Assembly: GCF_003194605.1 (NCBI RefSeq) | Contig: NZ_QHKY01000003.1 | Coordinates: 248,001 to 312,000, forward strand | DNA from: Nocardioides gilvus | GTDB taxonomy: Bacteria > Actinomycetota > Actinomycetes > Propionibacteriales > Nocardioidaceae | Direction: 5' to 3' | DNA: 64,000 nucleotides | Shown here: positions 34,237-43,680 of the stretch, one piece after another | How positions within the stretch are numbered: position 1 is the stretch's first letter | How the letters are laid out: the number at the start of each line of letters is the position of its first letter | Made by a program: the position numbers and the translations under genes | Notes under the pieces: generated by a model | Databases searched by the model: none | What the model was told of the DNA's origin: nothing | Seen by the model: only the letters and a program-made list of their open reading frames with translations

Positions 34237-35127
34237 TCAAAGGGGGTGTGCGTCGAGGGAGGTGCAGAGTGCCCCGTCGGGGCCGGACAGCGAGGCCGTC
34301 GTCCCGGACGGGTGCGCTGCGTGGGTGATGCGGGCCGGCTGGGCGCAGAAGAGCGGCGCCCGATTGCGGTGCTGGAGCTTGACCGGGCCGTCGAGTGCAC
34401 CGGCCCGGGCGAGGGTCTCGGCCAGCAGGAGGGTCATCAGCGGCCCGTGGACCACGAGCCCCGGGTAGCCCTCGACGCCGGTGGCGTAGGGCCAGTCGTA
34501 GTGGATCCGGTGGGCGTTGGCGGTGGCGGCGCTGAACCGCATCAGCACGGTCGGGTCGGTGGCCACGTCCCACCCGTCCCCGGCTGCCGTCTCTGCGGTC
34601 GTACGGCGCAGCGGGGGGCCGGTCGGCACCAGGTCGCCCGGCGGCTCCGGTGAGTCACTCGTACGGTCACCGGCCTCACGGTAGAGGATGTCCTGACGCT
34701 CGGTCAGGCACAGCCCGCCGTCCTCGCCGAACACCTGCGACTCCACCACCACGAGCACGAGCGGCCCACTGCGGCCGGTCTTGTCACTCACCGAGGTGAC
34801 CCGCGACTCGGTGCGGACCTGCTCGCCGACGCGGGGTGAGCGGAGCCAGGAGACCTCTCCCCCGGCGAACATCCGCCGCGGCAGCCCGACGGGCGGCAGG
34901 AAGGAGCCGGTACGGGGGTGCCCGTCGACCCCGAGCACCGAGGAGGGCGCCCAGCGGGGCAGCGCGACCCAGTGCCACAGGGGCGGCAGCGGCTCCCCGA
35001 CGCCGACCTCGTGGCCGTCGTCGAGGAGGGCGGCCAACGCCTGGACGGGTGCGGGCGCGACGACCTCGGTGCTGATCGACGGCGTCGGCTCCCACCCGTC
35101 GTACGCGGGGCCGTCGTAGCTGGTCAC
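34237..35127 (-). CDS. FAS1-like/HTD2-type dehydratase (mesaconyl-C4-CoA hydratase-like)
   Basis: 296 residues with two hotdog halves. The N-terminal half has [40 protein letters not shown] and [23 protein letters not shown], the block typical of the HTD2/mesaconyl-C4-CoA hydratase family. The second half has the hydratase-2-like [18 protein letters not shown] followed by [16 protein letters not shown] with the catalytic Asn/His. Members hydrate mesaconyl-C4-CoA or related branched enoyl-CoAs. The GTG start overlaps the SDR stop (GTGA). In combination with the isomerase-like gene of the same operon it points to a methyl-branched dicarboxylate. Confidence 0.8.
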   Translation of the reverse strand: MTSYDGPAYDGWEPTPSISTEVVAPAPVQALAALLDDGHEVGVGEPLPPLWHWVALPRWAPSSVLGVDGHPRTGSFLPPVGLPRRMFAGGEVSWLRSPRVGEQVRTESRVTSVSDKTGRSGPLVLVVVESQVFGEDGGLCLTERQDILYREAGDRTSDSPEPPGDLVPTGPPLRRTTAETAAGDGWDVATDPTVLMRFSAATANAHRIHYDWPYATGVEGYPGLVVHGPLMTLLLAETLARAGALDGPVKLQHRNRAPLFCAQPARITHAAHPSGTTASLSGPDGALCTSLDAHPL

Positions 35128-35861
35128 ATGAACCGTCCGCCGGTGACCTCGGCGACCGTGCCACTCATGTAGGAGGAGAGGTCGGAGGCGTAGAAGAGGG
35201 CGACCGAGGCGATCTCCTCGGGCTCCCCGGGGCGGCCCATCGGGATCTCGGCCATCTTCTGGTCCCAGGCCTTCTGCGGCATCGCCTCGGTCATCGCGGA
35301 GCGGATCAGGCCGGGCTGGATCGCGTTGACCCGGACCCCGTGGTGGGCCATCTCCTTGGCGGCCGCCTTGGTCATGCCGACGATGCCGGCCTTGGCGGCG
35401 GAGTAGTTGGTCTGGCCGATCATGCCGACCTTGCCCGAGAGCGAGGAGATGTTGACGATCGAGCCGGACTTCTGCTCCCGCATCCGGGCTGCGGCGAGGC
35501 GGGTGCCGTTCCAGGTGCCCTTGAGGTGCACCTGGATGACGAGGTCGAAGTCCTCCTCGGTCATGGTGCGCATGGTGGCGTCGCGGGTGATGCCGGCGTT
35601 GTTGACGAAGACGTCGAGGGAGCCGAACGTCTCGACCGCGGCGTCGACCAGCGCCTGCACGTCGCCGGCATCGACGACGTTGCAGCGCACGCCCAGGGCA
35701 CGATCGGTCCCGAGCTCGGCAGCGGCCTTCTTGGCGGCCTCCTCGTCGAGGTCACCGATGACCACGCGAGCACCTTCCTCGACGTAACGACGGGCGATGG
35801 CCAGGCCGATGCCCTGGGCGCCTCCGGTGATGACGGCGGTGCGGTTCTCGAGCAGTGCCAT
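35124..35861 (-). CDS. SDR-family 3-hydroxyacyl-CoA dehydrogenase / 3-oxoacyl reductase (FabG-like)
   Basis: 245 residues. Cofactor loop TGGAQGIG at 12-19, Asp37 and Asp39 in [10 protein letters not shown] suggesting NAD(H) preference, NNAG at 87-90, catalytic Ser140, Tyr153 and Lys157 (YSAAK). [14 protein letters not shown] and the [10 protein letters not shown] end complete the fold. In this operon the reaction is likely oxidation of a 3-hydroxyacyl-CoA made by the neighbouring hydratase. It lies 3 nt behind the acyl-CoA dehydrogenase gene. Confidence 0.9.
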   Translation of the reverse strand: MALLENRTAVITGGAQGIGLAIARRYVEEGARVVIGDLDEEAAKKAAAELGTDRALGVRCNVVDAGDVQALVDAAVETFGSLDVFVNNAGITRDATMRTMTEEDFDLVIQVHLKGTWNGTRLAAARMREQKSGSIVNISSLSGKVGMIGQTNYSAAKAGIVGMTKAAAKEMAHHGVRVNAIQPGLIRSAMTEAMPQKAWDQKMAEIPMGRPGEPEEIASVALFYASDLSSYMSGTVAEVTGGRFM

Positions 35862-35864
35862 GGT

Positions 35865-37031
35865 TCAGACTCCTTCGTTGTTGCGGTCGCGGGCGACCAG
35901 CTGGGCGGCGATGACGTTGCGCTGCACCTCGTTGGTGCCCTCGCCGAGGATCATCAGGGGCGCGTCACGGAAGTAGCGCTCGACCTCGTACTCCTTGGAG
36001 AAGCCGTAGCCACCGTGCACGCGCATGGCGTCGAGGGCCACCTCCATGGCCGTCTCGGACGCGAAGAGCTTGGCCATCCCGGCCTCCATGTCGGCGCGGC
36101 GACCCGAGTCGAGGCGCTCGGCTGCGTCGGCGGTCATCAGGGCTGCTGCCCTGGTCTTGGTGGCCATGTCGGCCAGCAGGTTGCCGACGGACTGGTGCTT
36201 CCAGATCGGCTTGCCGAAGGACTCGCGCTGCTGGGCGTAGGTGACCGCGTCGTTGAGAGCGGCCTGGGCGACGCCGACGGCACGGGCAGCGACCTGGATG
36301 CGGCCGAGCTCGAGCCCGCGCATCATCTGCTGCCAGCCCTGGCCCACCTCGCCACCGAGGACGGAGGAGGCCGGCACGCGCATGTGGTCGAAGGTCAGCT
36401 CACAGGCCTCGACGCCTCGGTAGCCGAGCTTGGGGATCTTGCCGGAGACGCTGAAGCCCTCCCCCTCCGGCTCGACGAGCAGCACGCTCATGCCGGTGTG
36501 CGCAGGAGAGGCGTCCCGGTCGGTCTTGCAGAGCAGACCGATGAGGCCGGAGTGGGCCGCGTTGGAGATCCACGTCTTGGAGCCGTGGATCACGAGCTCG
36601 TCACCGTCCTGGACGGCGTACGTACGCATCGCCTGCAGGTCGCTGCCACCGCTGGGCTCGGTGAGGGCCATGGTGGCGCGGACGCTGCCGTCGGCCATCC
36701 GGGGCAGCCAGTGCGCCTGCTGCTCCGGGGTGCCGAAGGTGCGGATCAGATAGGTGATGACCGAGTGCCCACCGATCGCTCCGGCCAGGCTCATCCAGCC
36801 GCGGGCCAGCTCTTCGGTCACCCGGGCGAAGCAGGCGGTGGAGACGTCCACGCCGCCGTGCTCGGAGGGCACCAGGAGACCGAAGAAGCCCAGCTTCTTC
36901 ATCTCCTCGATGAACTCCTCGGGGTAGACGTCGTCAGCCTCGTACTTGCGCACGTTGGGGCGCACGCGGGCGTCCACGAACTCCGCCACCAGGCGGACCA
37001 TGTCCTGCTCGTCGGGGGTCAGGGTGCTCAT
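35865..37031 (-). CDS. Acyl-CoA dehydrogenase (operon copy)
   Basis: 388 residues with the three-domain fold. FAD contacts are in ATMALTEPSGGSDLQAMRT and SKTWISNAAHSGLIGLLCK. The segment LGYRGVEACELTFDHMRVPASSVLGG and the C-terminal QRESFGKPIWKHQSVGNLLADM are typical. The catalytic base is Glu364 in ILGEGTNEVQR, where short- and medium-chain enzymes have it. It introduces the alpha-beta double bond with electron transfer to ETF. Its start overlaps the stop of the CaiB-like gene by one base. Confidence 0.92.
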   Translation of the reverse strand: MSTLTPDEQDMVRLVAEFVDARVRPNVRKYEADDVYPEEFIEEMKKLGFFGLLVPSEHGGVDVSTACFARVTEELARGWMSLAGAIGGHSVITYLIRTFGTPEQQAHWLPRMADGSVRATMALTEPSGGSDLQAMRTYAVQDGDELVIHGSKTWISNAAHSGLIGLLCKTDRDASPAHTGMSVLLVEPEGEGFSVSGKIPKLGYRGVEACELTFDHMRVPASSVLGGEVGQGWQQMMRGLELGRIQVAARAVGVAQAALNDAVTYAQQRESFGKPIWKHQSVGNLLADMATKTRAAALMTADAAERLDSGRRADMEAGMAKLFASETAMEVALDAMRVHGGYGFSKEYEVERYFRDAPLMILGEGTNEVQRNVIAAQLVARDRNNEGV

Positions 37032-38377
37032 CAGTTCTCCTCGTGGTGGGACGGGGTGGGGGTTCCGTCCGTGGGGTGTTCGGGGGTGTTCGTACGGGGG
37101 GTGGCGCGGACCACGCCGTCGCGGACGAGCTCGGCGATCCGATCCGGTCCCAGACCCAGGTGGTGGGCGAGCACGTCGGTGCTGTGCTCCCCGACCATCG
37201 GTGCCCGGGCCTGCCTGGTCGCGGAGTCCGGCGCCGCCGCCAACCTGATCGGGGAGCCGGGGGCCAGGTAGGCACCGACACCGGGCTGGTCGACGGTGGA
37301 GAAGAGGGGGTTGTTGCGCAGCTCGGCGGAGTCGTTGGAGGCCAGATCGGCGAAGGTACGGTACGGCGACCAGAGGACGCGGGTGCTGGCCAGCGCCTCG
37401 GAGACCACGTCCCAGGTCCGGGTGGAGACCCAGGCCTCCAGCAACCCGAAGAGTGCGGAGCGGTGTCGGTAGCGCTGCCCCTCGTCGGTGAAGTCGGCGC
37501 CCAGGGCCTGCTCGAGGCCGGCGACCACCTGGGTCAGGCCGGTGACGGCGAGCAGGTCGCTCCACTGTCGCGGGGTGAGCGCGACGAACATGAACCGGAT
37601 GCCGTCGGAGGTGATCAGGTCCGTGCCGAAGGTGCCGTGCACGTCGTTGCCCTCCCGGGAGCGCCGACCACCCAGTTGGGCCTCGGCCAGGTAGCCGAGG
37701 TTGCCGGCGATCGCGAGGGCGACGTCCTCGAGCGCGACCCGGACCTGGCTGCCCTTCCCTGTACGCGCCCGGTGACGCTCCGCGGCCAGCAGCCCGGTCG
37801 ACAGGTAGAGGCCGGCGGCGACGTCGAAGGCGGGAAGCACGTGGTTGACGGGTGCGGCCCCACTGGCGGGCCCGGTGATCAGCGGGAAGCCGGTCCCCGC
37901 CTGCACGGTGTAGTCGACGGCGGTGCTGCCGTCGTGGCGCCCGGTCAGGGTCACGTGGACGATGTCCTCGCGGCGCGCCCGCAGCGCCTCGTAGGTGAGC
38001 TCGGGCCAGCGTTCGGTGTTGGTGACCAGGATCCCGTCACCCTCGACGACGAGGTCGGCGACGAGCCGTCGACCGGCAGCATCGGCCAGGTCGATCTCGA
38101 GTGCCTGCTTGCCCCGGTTGAGCCCGCTCCAGTAGAGGCTGGTGCCCGACGGGGCCAACGGCCAACGACCCCGATCCGGTCCACCCCCCAGCGGCTCGAC
38201 CCGGATCACCTCGGCCCCGAGTTGGGCCAGGGTCAGCCCGGCCAGCGGAGTGGCGACGAAGCTGGAGAGCTCGACCACCTGTAGGCCGGCGAGCGGGCCG
38301 CCCGACCCGTCGAGGCCCTCGACACCGGGCGCTGGCTCGGCGCTCTCGGGCCGGGGGGTCTGTCCTGGGGTGCTCAT
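37031..38377 (-). CDS. CaiB/BaiF CoA-transferase, 2-methylfumaryl-CoA isomerase (Mct)-like
   Basis: 448 residues: a Pro/Ser-rich start, then the class III CoA-transferase fold. Asp155 in STAVDYTVQAG takes the place of the catalytic Asp that forms the anhydride. The region GRHDGSTAVDYTVQAGTGFP, GAAPVNHVLPAFDVAAGLY and SREGNDVHGTFGTDL resembles Mct of the 3-hydroxypropionate cycle as I remember it. Mct moves CoA between the two carboxyls of mesaconate. The tail from about 430 is Thr/Pro-rich. A 71-nt gap separates it from the MFS gene. Confidence 0.75.
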   Translation of the reverse strand: MSTPGQTPRPESAEPAPGVEGLDGSGGPLAGLQVVELSSFVATPLAGLTLAQLGAEVIRVEPLGGGPDRGRWPLAPSGTSLYWSGLNRGKQALEIDLADAAGRRLVADLVVEGDGILVTNTERWPELTYEALRARREDIVHVTLTGRHDGSTAVDYTVQAGTGFPLITGPASGAAPVNHVLPAFDVAAGLYLSTGLLAAERHRARTGKGSQVRVALEDVALAIAGNLGYLAEAQLGGRRSREGNDVHGTFGTDLITSDGIRFMFVALTPRQWSDLLAVTGLTQVVAGLEQALGADFTDEGQRYRHRSALFGLLEAWVSTRTWDVVSEALASTRVLWSPYRTFADLASNDSAELRNNPLFSTVDQPGVGAYLAPGSPIRLAAAPDSATRQARAPMVGEHSTDVLAHHLGLGPDRIAELVRDGVVRATPRTNTPEHPTDGTPTPSHHEEN

Positions 38378-38448
38378 TGCTGCTCCTCGATTCGGGCGGT
38401 GGGGATGCGTACGGGTGGGGGACGGCGTACGTGGGTGGAGCCGGAGGC

Positions 38449-39858
38449 TCATGTGCTCACCGCCGCGGCCTGCACCAGTTGCTGGTGCTGGGGCTCTGCG
38501 GGAGGACCGGCCAGCACGAGCGCCAGGGTGACGGCGGCCAGCACGGCCGGCCCGGCGAAGACCAGGAACAGCGAGCCGGTGGGGTAGGTCAGCGCGACCC
38601 AGGCGTAGCCGACGGCGAGCCCGGAGAAGCGCACCATGTTGTGGATGCCGAGTGCGGTGCCGTTGGTGGCCGCCGGCGAGCGCATCACGCCCAGCGCCGC
38701 GACCGACTGCACCGACCCGATGGCGCACCCACTCAGCGACAGCACCCCGAAGGCGACCCCCAGCGGCAGCAACGAGCCGTCGAGCGTGAGGGCCAGCGAG
38801 AGCAGCAACGGGGTGCAGACCAGGACGGCGAGCCCCAGGTGGAGCACCCGGCGCGGAGTGATCCGCTCCCCCAGTCGCGAGGAGAGCGGCGCGAAGAGGG
38901 CCATGGACGCAGCCAACGCGACGGTGATGGCCCCGATCCGGCCGGGCGAGAGCCCGAACTCGCGTCCCAGCTCCAGCGGGGTGGCGACGATGAAGATGCC
39001 GAGGATGGCCATCGAGGTACCGGCCGAGGCGGTGCTGCGGTAGTAGCGACGCTCGGCGAAGAGACTCAGGGGGACCAGCGCACGGCTGCTGCGCCGGGCG
39101 AGCACGAGGTGGAGCAGCACGCCGAGGATGCCGAGCACGACCAGCACCACGGTGAGCCGCATCGGGCTGCCCTGCCCCACGGCCGTCATCGCGCCGACGA
39201 TCCCGCCGGCGCCCAGGACCAGGGTGAGCATCCCGGAGACGTGCATCGGGGGTCGACCGGCCGGCACCGAGGGGACGCTGCGCCACAGCAGCAGGGCGAG
39301 CAGCCCGGAGAGCGCCGCGTGGGTCACGAAGACCCCACGCCAGCCCACCAGGTCGGCCACGACCCCGCCGAGCGGCGGCCCGAGCGCCTGACCGACCCCG
39401 ATGGCGGATGCCCAGGTGGCCATCACCCGGGCGCGGTTCTGCGCCCAGAAGACCGCCAGGGTCTGCTGGACGGCGGGCGGGATCGCCGAGCAGGCGACCC
39501 CCTGCAGCGCACGCATGCCGACCAGGGTGAGCAGGTTGGGGCTGAGCGCGGCCCCGACTCCGGCCAGCACCATGAGCCCGAGCGAGCCGATGAGGAAACG
39601 TCGCGGTCCCAGCCGTTCGCAGAGCCACCCCGCCATCGGCGCGAAGACCACCATGGCCAGCGTGAACGCCGCCACCGCGAAGACGACCTCGCGCGAGCCC
39701 ACGCCCAGCCCGGAAGCGATCCGGTTGATCGGTGAGGTGATGATCGTGCTCGACAACGTGCCCAACGTAGTGCTGGCGAGCAGCACGACGTAGGCGGTCC
39801 GGCTCGGCTGGGCCGGTGTCGTTGGCGGCGTGAGGGCGCCGGTCGGGGTCGAGGTCAT
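38449..39858 (-). CDS. MFS transporter of the catabolic operon
   Basis: 469 residues from the ATG at 39858, overlapping the stop of the CoA-transferase gene (ATGA). About 14 TM helices. Motif A-like GWLCERLGPRRFLIGS lies between TM2 and TM3, and PPAVQQTLAVFWAQNRARVM and GVGQALGPPLGGVVADLVGW are DHA2-like. With a TRAP importer in the same operon, this protein could export a product or drug-like intermediate or provide a second import route; the sequence does not decide. Confidence 0.85.
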   Translation of the reverse strand: MTSTPTGALTPPTTPAQPSRTAYVVLLASTTLGTLSSTIITSPINRIASGLGVGSREVVFAVAAFTLAMVVFAPMAGWLCERLGPRRFLIGSLGLMVLAGVGAALSPNLLTLVGMRALQGVACSAIPPAVQQTLAVFWAQNRARVMATWASAIGVGQALGPPLGGVVADLVGWRGVFVTHAALSGLLALLLWRSVPSVPAGRPPMHVSGMLTLVLGAGGIVGAMTAVGQGSPMRLTVVLVVLGILGVLLHLVLARRSSRALVPLSLFAERRYYRSTASAGTSMAILGIFIVATPLELGREFGLSPGRIGAITVALAASMALFAPLSSRLGERITPRRVLHLGLAVLVCTPLLLSLALTLDGSLLPLGVAFGVLSLSGCAIGSVQSVAALGVMRSPAATNGTALGIHNMVRFSGLAVGYAWVALTYPTGSLFLVFAGPAVLAAVTLALVLAGPPAEPQHQQLVQAAAVST

Positions 39859-40655
39859 CGCAGGTAGAGGCGGACGGTGTCGATCTCCTCGCGCAGCAGA
39901 CGTACGTCCTCCTCGGTGGGCCAGGGGGTCTCGACGACGTCGGCGGCCACGGCCAGGTCCCACCCGGTCGCTTCGCGGACCTGGTCGATCTGCACCCCGG
40001 GGTGCACCTGGGCCAGCTGGAGCTCGCCGAAACGGTCCGGGCGGCGCAGCACTGCCAACGGGGTGATCACCGTGGAGACGCCGTGGCCGGGCGGGACCGC
40101 CCGCGGGTCGAGGTCGCGGGCCCGTACGGGGCTCGGCGAGGTGCAGAAGTCGAGGGCAGCGGGGAAGGCGCCGGGGTCGTGGCGCCGCAGCACGGTGATG
40201 CACTCCCGCGCGTTGGGCACGATGTCGGCCGCGCCACCCGAGCCGGGAAGGCGCACCGTGGGGCTCTCCCAGTCGCCGATGAAACTCGTGTTGAGGCTCC
40301 CCCACCGGTCGACCTGGGCCGCGCCGAGGAAGCCGACGTCCACGTGGCCGCCCTGGAGGACGTAGCCGAAGAGCGCCTGCATGTTGACGACCGCCTCCGC
40401 GCCGGAGACCAGCACCGAGTCGGCGATCCCTTCGGCCATCCCCTCGGGGTGCGCACCGCACACACCGGACTCGTAGACCAGCTGGATGTCGGGGGCCACG
40501 GTCCGCATGGCCAGGTCGACCGCGAGCGTGGGCAGGCCCACGCCGGCGAAGACCCGGTGCTTGCCCGCGAGCTCGCGGGCGGCGACGGTTGCGAGGAACT
40601 CCGTGCTGGAGATGGTGATCCCAGCGGGTCCGAGCTCGTTCGTGCGCGTGATCAC
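39855..40655 (-). CDS. CoA-transferase beta subunit (glutaconate/3-oxoacid type, GctB-like)
   Basis: 266 residues from a GTG that overlaps the alpha-subunit stop (GTGA). It starts SSTEFLATVAARELAGKHRVFAGVGLPTLA. Glu62 in LVYESGVCGAHPEG sits at the catalytic position of family I CoA-transferases, so a covalent acyl-glutamyl intermediate is possible. GGHVDVGFLGAAQVDRWGSLNTSF and GSGGAADIVPNA match the family. IpdB-type hydrolases are relatives but that family does not use this Glu. Together with the alpha subunit it would activate the imported acid. Confidence 0.83.
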   Translation of the reverse strand: MITRTNELGPAGITISSTEFLATVAARELAGKHRVFAGVGLPTLAVDLAMRTVAPDIQLVYESGVCGAHPEGMAEGIADSVLVSGAEAVVNMQALFGYVLQGGHVDVGFLGAAQVDRWGSLNTSFIGDWESPTVRLPGSGGAADIVPNARECITVLRRHDPGAFPAALDFCTSPSPVRARDLDPRAVPPGHGVSTVITPLAVLRRPDRFGELQLAQVHPGVQIDQVREATGWDLAVAADVVETPWPTEEDVRLLREEIDTVRLYLR

Positions 40656-41575
40656 GATGATCTCCGTCCGTAGTCAACTTGTCCCGAGAGCCGCTCGCCG
40701 ACGGTGTTGTCCTGCCAGCGCTGCTCCCCCAGGTGCTCGAGGTAGGCGGCTCGGTCGGGCAGGTCGTGGACCCACTCCTGGAGCCACGACCGGAGCAGTT
40801 GCGGGTCCTTGCTGATCGCGGTCCAGTCCCGGTAGAAGACGTTGTCGCGGTCGTAGTGGCCCTGCGCGTACGAGGGGTGCGCGCCGCCGGGGACGTGCAC
40901 CACGGCGTCCACCGCGTGGGCCGGGACCAGGGTGCGGTTCGGGTCGGACCGTACGACCTCGTCGTCGACGATCTCCTCCACGGTGACGATCACCTTCTTG
41001 GCCGCGTAGGCGACCTCCTGGATCGCCCCGACGATCCCCCACACCTGCACGTTGCCGAACCGGTCCGCCCGTTGCGCGTGCACCACGGTGACGTCGGGCG
41101 CGAGCGCCGGGACGACGTGGATGTCCGGTCCGCCGTAGGGGTCCTCGACCTTGCGGATCCTGGGGTTGAGGGTCGGCAGGTCGCTGCCCGCGTACGACTT
41201 CAGCGGGAAGAAGGGCAACCCGGCGGCGGCGGCCTGGTAGCGGCCGTACATCCCGTAGTGGCTGTACTCCTCCACCTCGAGCGGCTCCGGGTCGGAGCGT
41301 TCGATGCGGCGCCGCACCTCGTGGAGTGACCCCGCTGACCCGCTCGCGAAGAACGAGGCGATGAGCTTGCGTACGCACCCTGCCGCGATCATCTGGTCGG
41401 CGATCAGGTCCGGGGTCATCCGGCACAGGGTCAGGTCCTTGCGACCCTGCCGGATGATCTCGTGACCAGCCGCGAAGGGGATCAGGTGACCGAAGCCCTC
41501 CAGGGCCACGGTCATCCCGTCCTCGACGTGCTCGGCGATCGCCTCGGAGAGTCCCCTGACCTTCACTTCGCTCAC
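40652..41575 (-). CDS. CoA-transferase alpha subunit (glutaconate/3-oxoacid type, GctA-like)
   Basis: 307 residues, GTG start overlapping the TRAP permease stop. It shows DGMTVALEGFGHLIPFAAGHEIIR, then FFASGSAGSLHEVRRRIE, GLPFFPLKSYAGSDL, and DVTVVHAQRADRFGNVQVWG, which is the signature region of GctA/IpdA-like alpha subunits. RTLVPAHAVDAVVHVPGGAHPSYAQGHYDRD is also typical. Acts with the following subunit as a heteromer in the cytoplasm. Donor and acceptor acids are unknown. Confidence 0.83.
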   Translation of the reverse strand: MSEVKVRGLSEAIAEHVEDGMTVALEGFGHLIPFAAGHEIIRQGRKDLTLCRMTPDLIADQMIAAGCVRKLIASFFASGSAGSLHEVRRRIERSDPEPLEVEEYSHYGMYGRYQAAAAGLPFFPLKSYAGSDLPTLNPRIRKVEDPYGGPDIHVVPALAPDVTVVHAQRADRFGNVQVWGIVGAIQEVAYAAKKVIVTVEEIVDDEVVRSDPNRTLVPAHAVDAVVHVPGGAHPSYAQGHYDRDNVFYRDWTAISKDPQLLRSWLQEWVHDLPDRAAYLEHLGEQRWQDNTVGERLSGQVDYGRRSS

Positions 41576-43680
41576 GGGGAAGTCACTCCCGCCACGCGAG
41601 TGTGGCCGGCGTCGTCGCCGAGAGCGCGTCGCGTGGTGGCGCCGGGAGCGCCGGGAGCGCTGGGGGCGCTGGGAGCGACCTCGTCCGGGCTCACCGCCGT
41701 GGCCGAGGTGTCGCCCCGAGGCGTGCCCTTCGTCCCGTCCTTGGCCACGCCGCCGTCACGCGGAGGCAGGATCCGGGTGACCACGCCGAGGGCCACGGCG
41801 ACCCCCAGACCGATGAGGCTGCTGAGCAGCTCGGGCGCCAGGATCAGCGCACCGGCCGGCACCCCGATGATCCGGGTGACCGGGTGCAGGTGCCGCTCCA
41901 GGCCGATGGCGTAGCCCTCGAAGGCACAGGCCATGACGAAGACACCGACCAAGGCAAAGGCCAGGGTGATCACGATGTCGCTCACGGCGCCCTGGGCCAC
42001 CAGGGCCGGGTTGGCCGCGAAGCAGAACGGGATGACGTACTTGACCATGCCCAGACGCATCGCCGTGAGGCTGGTCTTCATGGGTCTGGTCCCGGCGATC
42101 CCGGCCGCCGCGAACGAGGCCAGCGCCACCGGCGGCGTGATGTAGGAGACCGTCGCCCAGTAGATGACGAACAGGTGCGCCGCGATCGGGTCGATCCCGA
42201 GGGTGATCAGGGCGGGCGCCATCACGATGGCGAGCAGCACGTAGACGGCCGAGACCGTCATGCCCATGCCCAGGACGAACGAGGTGATCGCACCCGCGAT
42301 CAGGATCAGGACGACGCTGCCGCCGACCGCGCTGACCAGCTCACGAGCCAGGGAGAGCGAGACACCGGTCATCGAGAGACCACCGATGATCAGGCCGACA
42401 CCGGCGATGATGCCGAGGATCTCGGCGATCGTGCGACCGGACTTGAAGATCACGTCGGCCAGGCCACGGACCGTGAGACGGTCCGTACGCCGGATCATCG
42501 TGTAGACGAGCAGGGCGGCGGCGATGATGAACGGGGCCTGCGCCTCGCGGCGGTAGACGACCAGCAGGAAGGTCAGGGCGGCCAGCGCCATGACGTACGG
42601 CCAACCGCGCAGCAGGGTCCCCAGGAACTTCGGCAGCTCGGAGCGCTTGAGTCCGCGCAACCCGCGGCGCGCCGAGTAGGCGTCGACCTGGGTGAAGATG
42701 CCGAGGTAGTAGAGCAGCGCCGGGATGGAGGCCGCGATCGCGATCTCGCTGTAGGGCACTCCCACGAAGGAGACCATCAGGAACGCGGCGGTGCCCATGA
42801 TCGGCGGGGTGATGGAGCCACCGGACGAGGCGGTCGCCTCGACACCGGCTGCGTACTCACCCGAGAAACCGCTGCGCTTCATCGCGGGGATGGTCAGCGG
42901 GCCGGTGGTGAGCACGTTGGAGACGGCGCTGCCGCTCATCATGCCCATGCTGGCCGAGCTGACGACTGCGACCTTGGCCGAGCCGCCGCGACGGGTCCCC
43001 AGCAGCGACTGCGCGAGGTCGTGGAAGAACGCTCCGCCACCGACCGACTGCAGCACCACGCCGAAGAGCAGGAAGCCGACCAGGATGCCGGCGGCGGTCT
43101 GCAACGGCAGGCCCAGGATGGAGTCCACGCCCATCGCGTGCATGCGCGCCGCACCCTGGAGGTCGAACTCGATGCCGGTGAGGAAGTCGATCGGCATCTG
43201 CGAGGCGAAGAGCGGGTAGACCGAGAAGACGCCCGCGATGATCGTGACGACCAGGCCTGCCGTGCGGCGCAGGGCCTCCAGGACCAGGCCCCACAGCACG
43301 AACGAGGCGACGAGTGCGGTGGTCGGACCGCCGTAGTCCCAGCCCTGGTTGAGGATGTTCTCGGCGTTGAGGCCGAACCAGAGCGGAACGGCCAGCGCGG
43401 CCGCGGCGAGGACGACGTCGTGCCAGGGCACCGAGTGGCGTTGGGCTGCCCGCATCGGGAAGGTCAGGAAGACGATCGGCAGGAAGGAGGCGAGGACGTA
43501 GTAGAGGAACGTACTGCGCAGCATGCCGCCGCCGAAGGGGTTCCAGTAGAAGACCTGGCTGATGGTGATGGCGACACCGATGAGGGTCAGGGTGATCACC
43601 ACCCAGCGCCAGACTCCCCGACAGCGGGCGACGGAGCCGTGCTCCTCCTCCGCCTCGATGAGGACGTTGGTCTCGGTCAT
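41572..43680 (-). CDS. TRAP transporter fused permease (4TM+12TM)
   Basis: 702 residues from the ATG at 43680. A DctQ-like part (about 25-130) is fused to a DctM-like part with about 12 helices. Key loops are SSASMGMMSGSAVSNVLTTG and EATASSGGSITPPIMGTAAF in the first half and FVLGMGMTVSAVYVLLAIVMAP with ATVSYITPPVALASFAAAGIAG in the second. This is the form that works with TAXI-type binding proteins. The last 60 residues are hydrophilic with Ala/Pro/Gly repeats. Substrates are carboxylates driven by an ion gradient. One-base overlap with the binding-protein gene. Confidence 0.93.
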   Translation of the reverse strand: MTETNVLIEAEEEHGSVARCRGVWRWVVITLTLIGVAITISQVFYWNPFGGGMLRSTFLYYVLASFLPIVFLTFPMRAAQRHSVPWHDVVLAAAALAVPLWFGLNAENILNQGWDYGGPTTALVASFVLWGLVLEALRRTAGLVVTIIAGVFSVYPLFASQMPIDFLTGIEFDLQGAARMHAMGVDSILGLPLQTAAGILVGFLLFGVVLQSVGGGAFFHDLAQSLLGTRRGGSAKVAVVSSASMGMMSGSAVSNVLTTGPLTIPAMKRSGFSGEYAAGVEATASSGGSITPPIMGTAAFLMVSFVGVPYSEIAIAASIPALLYYLGIFTQVDAYSARRGLRGLKRSELPKFLGTLLRGWPYVMALAALTFLLVVYRREAQAPFIIAAALLVYTMIRRTDRLTVRGLADVIFKSGRTIAEILGIIAGVGLIIGGLSMTGVSLSLARELVSAVGGSVVLILIAGAITSFVLGMGMTVSAVYVLLAIVMAPALITLGIDPIAAHLFVIYWATVSYITPPVALASFAAAGIAGTRPMKTSLTAMRLGMVKYVIPFCFAANPALVAQGAVSDIVITLAFALVGVFVMACAFEGYAIGLERHLHPVTRIIGVPAGALILAPELLSSLIGLGVAVALGVVTRILPPRDGGVAKDGTKGTPRGDTSATAVSPDEVAPSAPSAPGAPGATTRRALGDDAGHTRVAGVTSP

